Shown here in pieces: positions 21,288 to 27,235 of a stretch of 27,235 nt of DNA. This stretch comes from Dinochytrium kinnereticum (taxonomy: Eukaryota > Chytridiomycota > Chytridiomycetes > Chytridiales > Chytridiaceae). The notes under the pieces are model-generated. The model was not told where the DNA came from, ran no database searches, and was given only the letters and a program-made list of their open reading frames with translations. The stretch covers positions 1,033-28,267 of the forward strand of contig JADGJT010000310.1 of NCBI GenBank assembly GCA_027604005.1, in the 5' to 3' direction. The first letter of the stretch is position 1; each line of letters opens with the position of its first letter. A program made the position numbers and the translations under genes.

Positions 21288-23301
21288 ATGGGGGAAAGGG
21301 AACGGCTTCTGCCGGACGACAACACCTTCACCTCAAGCTCATCTCAAAGCTCCTCTCCGCGAGCCGCTCGTCGGAACTCAAGCACATTCTATGATCCGGA
21401 TGTTGCCGCCGCCGCCTCTTTCTCGGCTGATTTTGAATCACGATCAACCCCTCAATCCTACATTCAACGCTCATACTCAAGCGGTGAATCACTCCACAGC
21501 AGAAGGTCCGAGGCTAGAGGGATTAATCTCCCGTCACCTCAACGCCCACATGTCCTAAGAAGTAACCAATCACGGCCTGACTCGATCTCGGAACCAAACT
21601 CTCCTGGAGCTTCACTTTCAAACCCAACAAACAAAGTGGCTTCAAGTAGCATTTCAAGCATCATTCATCCAGGAAACCCGGAATTCCCACCAGCGACTGA
21701 AAGAAATCCATTTTCTGATGGGCCCATCGATGATACCACGGATATTTGTTTTCGAAGTCCCTCGAAAATTGGAGAGGAAGACGACAAAGGCTTTGAGTCC
21801 AAAATACTCCTGGATGATGAATCGGAGTTAAATAGTGAAGCTGATGTCTGTTTACCACCCAGTACATTTGATTACGAAAATGTTGCAGATTACCTATCCA
21901 GTATGTCATCGGCATTGTCAAGCAAAAAGAACAGCCGCACAATTCAATCAAGAAAGAAGGTAAGCTTATACATAAAATTATCATGTAACGCTTGTAGAAT
22001 TTAAGGGGAATTGAAGACTCTAAGCAACGGTTTTTGTTCTATTCAGAGGCATCTGGTGTGTTAAGAGCCGAATACTTTGAGTGCCTCGATTTTAGTCCAG
22101 TAGAAAAATCTATCATAGATATCTTGAAGTCTGGACCATTTTGGCTTGATGTCTGCGGTGCTTCACATGCTGAAATGCAGACTTTAACAAAAGTATCTCG
22201 CCACCCTAAATAATATTTTAATTCCATTAGGTTTTTGGCATACATCCTTTGACAACTGAAGACATCGAAACGGAGGATACTCGCGAAAAGTGTGAACTTT
22301 TCCCGAGCTACTACTTTATAACCATCCGGACATTTGATAGTAATCAGTATAGTCTTAGCTATATGCACCCTATCAACTTGTACATCGTTGTTTTCCGGGA
22401 ATGTGTGCTTTCGGTAAGGGGACATGCATGTAATTAAATAACCTGTAGTTTCACTCCCAAGCTATCCCCCATCCAGCCAATGTTTTGCGCCGGATAGATC
22501 ATCTTAAAGCTTACGGTCTAAAAATATCTCCAGGTTTGCACGGGTTCATTTTATCTGTAGTAATCTTTTCGTTTTTAAGATTGGCTAAATTATGCCCTTA
22601 TTGATGATGTTACCGACGGATTTATGCCCGTGATGCGTTTCATCGAGCTAGAAGTTGACTCTATCGATGATCTTGTGTTGATTTTAAAAGAATCAGAACA
22701 GGTATGAGCATCTTTTACCGTTGAATCTGACAGTGTGGGAGTAGACAGACATGCTTAGGCGAATCGGGCATGCACGCAAGAAGGTTATGATGCTATTGCG
22801 CCTACTCATCACGAAGGCAGATGTCTTAAAGGCAGTCATTAAAAGATGTGGGGAAAAACTGGTCCCAGGCAGTGAAACAATGCTTTATCTGGGCGATATT
22901 CAGGGTATTTTATTTCTTCTAGCTTGCTCTCTCCTCTAAATGGTTAGACCACGTTATTACTATGGTCCAAAACCTGAATCATTTCGAAAACACACTTGCC
23001 CGTGCCCACAGCAACTACCTAGCTCAGATATCTATAGAGATAACCCAAGCTTCAAATAGGACAAGTATTGTTGTTATGAGGATGACCGCACTGGCCAGTA
23101 TACTGATACCCTTAAATGTGATTACAGGTAATGCCAAATCCCAGTTGCGCTATTAATTAGTTTAAAGGTCTCTGGGGAATGAACGTCAAAGTACCTGGGC
23201 AAGATAGCGAAGGCCTCTTTTGGTTCGCGGCCATTGCATCCATCATGGGTTTAATGGCCCTCACAGCTTACACATTGGTTCGACGGTGGAAACTTGTGTA
23301 A
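21288..23301 (+). CDS. CorA-family Mg2+ transporter (Alr1/Mnr2 type)
   Basis: Eight exons, 21288..21959, 21998..22192, 22231..22413, 22449..22533, 22580..22701, 22745..22904, 22948..23127 and 23168..23301, give 576 aa. Introns are 35-46 nt. The first 230 or so residues are Ser-rich and probably disordered, as in fungal Alr1/Mnr2. The CorA core follows with GPFWLDV, VFGIHPLTTEDI, YYFITIRTF, DWLNYALIDDVTDGF, MLRRIGHARKKVM, LYLGDIQDHV and SNYLAQI. Two C-terminal membrane spans lie at about 513-531 and 548-570. The signature GMN is present at residues 536-538 in GLWGMNVKVPG, between the two spans. The family forms pentamers that carry Mg2+ across the plasma (Alr1) or vacuolar (Mnr2) membrane; the sequence does not show which. 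The acceptor of exon 6 is set at 22744 because it alone keeps the MLRRIG frame open. Confidence 0.94.
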
Positions 23302-23308
23302 CTCTGTT

Positions 23309-25194
23309 ATGGGCGACCAAACCTTGGAGTTGGAAATATTGCGGGAACGGAGGTGGGATGGAGTGAATCAGAGCAAATACAAACCATCGTAGAAAAGTAC
23401 TTGAGCTTGAACTTGCAATTATCCAGGCTAGGAAAGAGGAGAGGCTACTAGATTTAGCCTCACGGTCATCAGAGGCTTCCTTCCAACCACCTGCCGATCC
23501 CTTTCGGCATGCCACAGTCAGTGGAGTGCCTCTAATAAGGCCATTGTCGAGTCAAGTGCACGGCACAATCTTTCAAGCACAAGATGAAATCAGGCTCTTA
23601 GCGCCACAGTACGATTGGATCAGCGATCAATATAGCCAAGACTTTGGGCATAACAGTTACGTGACAGCACAAACGACGGACATACCTACAACCGGCTCTA
23701 TTCTCTTGAATCTTCTCAACGATGGAGAGCTCCCATCAATTGCTGACACGTCTTGGACCCCGATTGCCAAAGATGATACAGAGGCTCCCACCGCTGTCAC
23801 CGAAGCAACCATCAGTGCCAAGTCGAAAAAAGCAAGGACAGTCGTTATCGACATTTCCATGCATTGCTCGGGATGCAAAGCCCATATGGCGTCGGGGGGA
23901 ATGAGCGGATGCCCTGAACTTCTACAACTACCTTTCTTTATAGATTCACTTTGTTTTTCTTGCCGACCTATTGACAATGATGTTTTGCATACGAAAAGAA
24001 AACGCCGCAGAGCCTCTAACATTTCAGACATCACTTGTGGGATCTGCGTCAGACAAATAGGGGCTTGTGCTGTCAAATTCGATGGTAGGGGCCTAACAGA
24101 ATCATCGGATGACGATATAATCCTGGAGGCAATATGCGCTAATTGTCTCTCGGCATACAGTTAAGACCTGAGAGAGGGATTTCTTCATTTTAATCAGTTT
24201 CTAGAATTTTGCTCAAATTGCGGAGGAGGTTTGCCTTAACTATAGTTGTAGCTTACATTTAGGAGCATTTCTTAGAATCGGCAAATGGAGGCCAAAAGAA
24301 CTTTTTGTTGACGGTCGCAAGAATTGCTCCCTGCCCCATATTCGCATTGGCCAGGCCGAAAAATTCAAATATGCAATTTATCAATTCGACATTGCGTTTA
24401 CGGATGGCACCAGCTTCGTTCAGAAGGTATCAGCCACGTCTCTACGTAATGATATTGAGAGGCTACCTTATGTTGATTTGGACCTTAAAGAGGCTCTACG
24501 ATCAATCTCTAGCGACTTATCAAAGAACTTCAAACTTATGTTTATGAATACGGAGGGGGAGGCTCTTGCAATGCGGGATTGTCCATCGTTGAATGCTTGG
24601 GATAAATTAGCAAGGAATTGCATTGAGGGCTCAATTGCAGTGGAAAAGTTCGTGCATGGGGGTTTTCGAATCGATAAGCTGGCTACAGCAGCCGAAAAGG
24701 TTTTTCGGCGGTTCGTTATCCTTGGCTTCTACCCAAATCCGAAAAGTTCACTTAAGTCGTCACGAAAAACCTCGGAGTTCAGCATTGGTGGCATGTGTCT
24801 CTGCCAATGGAACATTACAGATCGAAGCTTATTTTTTGGAGAAGCTCTTTGTCTTGGTCTGCAGAGCATGCTGAAACCAACCTCTATGTTCCCACACATG
24901 TTTGCCGGAGCGCTTAAGCGAGTCGACGAAGTGGCCAGGTTGAATCCGGAACTCGAAACCCCACTGCATGTCTGGGGCTGTTTTCGAAAGCGACAGAACA
25001 AAGGGGATCGAAGCTACAAGGTTTTTCTTAAAAAGAATGGTCTTCTTCCGATGGAAGACTATATTGCCAAACATCAAATCAGCAAAGCCGACGCCGACAG
25101 CATTTTCACAGATTTTTTAATGGAAGACAGCTATTGCAGTGATATGCAATATGATGCCGTGGAATGGGATGGGCTTTTACCTTGGGACCCTTGA
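23309..25194 (+). CDS. Cysteine-rich zinc-binding protein, function unknown
   Basis: Four exons, 23309..23362, 23406..24159, 24205..24228 and 24263..25194, give 587 aa. Introns are 43, 45 and 34 nt. The start lies only 7 bp after the CorA stop. Five CxxC pairs (residues 172/175, 201/204, 229/232, 262/265 and 272/275) suggest several zinc sites. A basic KRKRRR stretch between the second and third pairs may be a nuclear signal. The microexon join gives CANCLSAYKFCSNCGGG followed by GKWRPKELF and CSLPHIRIG. I have an impression that this block recurs in early-diverging fungi, but I cannot name the family. The C-terminal half is mixed alpha/beta and ends QYDAVEWDGLLPWDP. An acetyltransferase (GNAT)-like fold there is a guess only. 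Without the two short introns the gene would look like two unrelated open frames. Confidence 0.75.
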
Positions 25195-25744
25195 AATAAA
25201 AGCCAGGCGAGGATAGCTTAATAAGGGTCGGACTCCTAAGTCCGTAACATTCATAAAATATTTAATTGCTTTCGAAAAGAGTCTTTGGTTGGGGAGAAAG
25301 TAGGACAGCCTCCTCTATTTGTCCTGATGGGTGTGATGGTAAAAAGAACAGGAAAAGCCCAAATGCGTGCCGTAGCCTCAGGTGAGAGTCGAACATAGGT
25401 AAGACAGGACCGAGCGCCACCGACCTTGGCCCCAACATCCGAGTCGTTTTTTCGTCGTCCTCATCCTCATCCTCTACCGAGGGGGGCCGCCGGGGCTCTG
25501 GAATGCGGGAAGTGATAGGGGAGGGAATGGGATCAGGAATGGGATGTCCAAAAAAAAACTTGGTGGCACCGACCTAGGCTAGCGATCCAGCACTTGTAAC
25601 GGGGTTGGGTACTGGAACGGGTGGCCAGGTTTCTGACACCCGCGTGTTTGGTAGTTACCTGGGTGTTTTATTTATTAATAAGTGGTTTATTGTACCTAGT
25701 TCTCTCACGTGGCTCCTCTTAGCTATCTCGCGAGACTCTACTCG
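25195..25744. other. Non-coding stretch, possible LTR remains
   Basis: No gene is visible in about 550 bp. AATAAA at 25195-25200 overlaps the end of the upstream gene's stop region. A perfect 6-bp hairpin, CGGACT-ccta-AGTCCG, lies at 25229-25244 and could act in 3'-end formation. Two imperfect copies of a short motif occur at about 25418 (CACCGACCTTGGCC) and about 25567 (CACCGACCTAGGCT). The DNA lies downstream of the minus-strand gypsy relic, so it may be a decayed LTR: the minus strand contains TGTCAGAAACC near 25640, the kind of TG start many fungal LTRs have. Confidence 0.4.
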
Positions 25745-26280
25745 TCACAAGGGAACCCTCCTGTATTCATTCACCTTCCCCCTAGAGTTCTTTAAGTGTT
25801 CCGCCTTCTCCCAAGTATTCTCCTCCTCCGGAAGTCCCTCATCTAACACCTCTTCTACTTCCATTTCCCCCTCAGCGTCGGGTTGTGGTATTTTACCTAT
25901 AGTGCTCGAGGGAAACTCCTCCTTAGGGTCTGGGTATAGTCGTAATACCTCCCGATGGAATGCGGGATGAACTCCAGACATTGTGGTTGGTAAATCCAGA
26001 GTACAATTAACTCCCTCCACGGCCCATACCGAGGAAATGCCCCAGGAACCTTGGTAACTTTGGGTGCCTCAATTTATCCGCTTCCCATCTTAACCCATCT
26101 CTTTGTAGCAATACCTTATCTCCCACCGCCTACGGTCTGGCCGGGGATCTGTGGGCATCATCTGCACAGGTTGCAAATTGTTCCTGTGTGTCCCACATCT
26201 GGTTCTGATGGGAAACTTGTCACCAAATCGTTTTTGGCTAGTCTCAGGCGAAAACATGCCCCTGTCCAGTGTTAGGCGTT
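25745..26280 (-). pseudogene. Ty3/gypsy retrotransposon integrase/chromodomain relic
   Basis: The open minus-strand part (26020-25745) reads GVNCTLDLP, MSGVHPAFHREVLRLYPDP, MEVEEVLDEG, LPEEENTWEKAEHLKN, then a stop. This is the end of a Ty3/gypsy pol: the integrase C terminus (HPAFH...) followed by a chromodomain. The chromodomain is shortened, because VEEVLDE runs straight into LPEEENTWE and the usual Y.VKWKG strand is missing. Upstream, VGDKVLLQRDGLRWEADKL (26132-26070) is in another frame, with stops and at least two frameshifts before the open part. The element is therefore dead. Protease, reverse transcriptase and RNase H are not in the window. Confidence 0.8.
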
Positions 26281-26509
26281 ATCATTCATGCCATTTCCTC
26301 GCCTTTTCATTTTTTCACTTCTCTCACGCTTTTCCTGCCATTGAGAGCTTTATGTAGCCTTTCTCTTATAACAAATAACATTATCTTTTTCTTTGCTCTA
26401 ACAGATTAAGAGTCTTGATCGCTCTAAGCCAAAACACTCCTAAAGCCCAAAACCATAAGCCAAAGCCTAAACCCACACACCAAAACCAACACTCCAACTA
26501 CCAAACTAA

Positions 26510-27024
26510 ATGGCCTACGTCAACAATAACAAACCATCCCCAAGGTCTCTCTGGCCACCCTCCGCGACCCGGCCAAGGCCCGAACCTGGTTCTCCAGATC
26601 ACTCTCTGTTCTGGATGGACTAGCTGCCAAAGAGTTTAAATTTAACACCATCCCAATGAGCCTCCACCTTACTACTGACCTCACCCCACCTAAGACCTCT
26701 GATAAAGAAGAAACCAAGGTCTTCAAGATGGAACAACTCTTCATCAATAGTTTCTTTGCCGAAAACCTCCAGGATGACTCTTATAACATTAATGTCTCCC
26801 ACGCCAAAGCCCCTACCAACGGTACCCCCCGCGCCGGTTGGCTTCAACTGCTCAAGCTCGCAAAACTTGATTCGGACAACATCACCTCGGCCCTTCGAGC
26901 CGAAATACACCAACTCAGCCAGACCAACCCCCCCATCTCTCTTTCTGACTACCTTACCAAAGCCCAGGCTCTCGCCACCTCGATCGCCACGCATCCCTCC
27001 GCCAAGGTCACCCTGGAATGTTGA
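26510..27024 (+). pseudogene. Gag-like retroelement fragment
   Basis: A plus-strand frame open from 26530 to a stop at 27022-27024 reads KVSLATLRDPAKARTW, GLAAKEFKF, VFKMEQLFINSFF and SDYLTKAQALATSI. It resembles the helical capsid part of a retrotransposon gag or similar element. A plausible ATG at 26510 (MAYVNNN) is in a different frame, so a single-base shift near 26530 would separate start and body. Orientation is opposite to the neighbouring gypsy relic, so it belongs to a different insertion. No zinc knuckle or protease is present. An unrelated low-complexity host gene is the alternative. Confidence 0.4.
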
Positions 27025-27085
27025 AGTCTCAGCGATGGATACAATTATACGTGTTTACTCCTCCGAGAATAGATATGTATAACAC

Positions 27086-27170
27086 TCTTGAATAAAATCA
27101 CGCGTATACAGCATTTCTCCCTTAGAAGAAATAGAAGAAATGCCTGGAGACGTCCAGACACGGTGTTTGT
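27086..27170 (+). other. AATAAA and small hairpins after gag-like frame
   Basis: A poly(A)-like AATAAA lies at about 27092. Just after it is an inverted repeat GCATTTCT/AGAAATGC (about 27112-27145), and then CTGGA-GACG-TCCAG. Together with the gag-like frame upstream they may mark the 3' part of a retroelement unit or LTR, but no second copy lies inside the window to prove it. Confidence 0.3.
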
Positions 27171-27235
27171 TTCCGTAACGACCCGTAGCATGGATTCTGT
27201 TTTTGCTAGGTCGCGGGATTGCTTTCTGCGTACAC

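Noticed and set aside
23309..25194. Two separate genes ending at 24164 and starting near 24478
   Set aside because: Two short introns (24160-24204 and 24229-24262) join them in frame through a 24-nt exon that completes a CxxC pair and the GGG...GKWRPKELF block.
25360..25460. tRNA-like T-arm on the minus strand (GTTCGACTCTC)
   Set aside because: No matching acceptor stem, D-arm or anticodon stem can be folded around it.
1..27235. CRISPR arrays, operons with Shine-Dalgarno sites, rRNA genes
   Set aside because: None is seen; the spliced genes show this is eukaryotic nuclear DNA.

Overview
The window is nuclear DNA of a eukaryote. Nearly all genes are spliced with short GT-AG introns, and branch-point-like CTAAY motifs are often visible. 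An early-diverging, probably zoosporic fungus is the best guess. The CorA transporter is of the fungal Alr1/Mnr2 type and the LTR-retrotransposon relic is fungal in style. A CatSper-like channel and an Integrator subunit are the kind of genes lost in yeasts and moulds but kept in flagellated lineages. No prokaryotic, CRISPR or plasmid feature was seen. All exon joins were worked out by hand from frame, splice signals and family resemblance.

Left block (1-14,400). First comes about 1 kb of purine-rich DNA without a gene. A minus-strand gene (1021-3361) encodes a predicted membrane-anchored protein with three PAM2 motifs and two Nab2-type CCCH zinc fingers. A 969-bp divergent intergenic region with simple repeats follows. 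Then, all on the plus strand, come TAF13 (4331-4995), BRR2/SNRNP200 (5561-12878, five exons, 2261 aa) and a divergent casein kinase 1 (13148-14360). Introns here are about 50-220 nt and intergenic gaps are 240-970 bp.

Right block (14,600-25,200). An INTS8-like gene (plus, about 20 exons) converges on a CatSper-like six-transmembrane channel (minus, 13 exons), with 3 bp between the two stop codons. Next are an unresolved minus-strand membrane-protein gene, a CorA-type Mg2+ transporter (plus) and, 7 bp after its stop, a zinc-cysteine-rich protein of unknown function (plus). Introns are mostly 27-60 nt, usually without a polypyrimidine tract, and intergenic space is almost nil. The change in gene architecture near 14.4-14.6 kb is one of the main observations.

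Right edge (25,200-27,235). This holds relics of LTR retrotransposons: a frameshifted Ty3/gypsy integrase/chromodomain end on the minus strand and a gag-like open frame on the plus strand.

Functionally the window mixes RNA-machinery genes (BRR2, TAF13, the PAM2/Nab2-finger protein, INTS8) with ion transport (CatSper-like channel, CorA). There is no evidence that they form one pathway.
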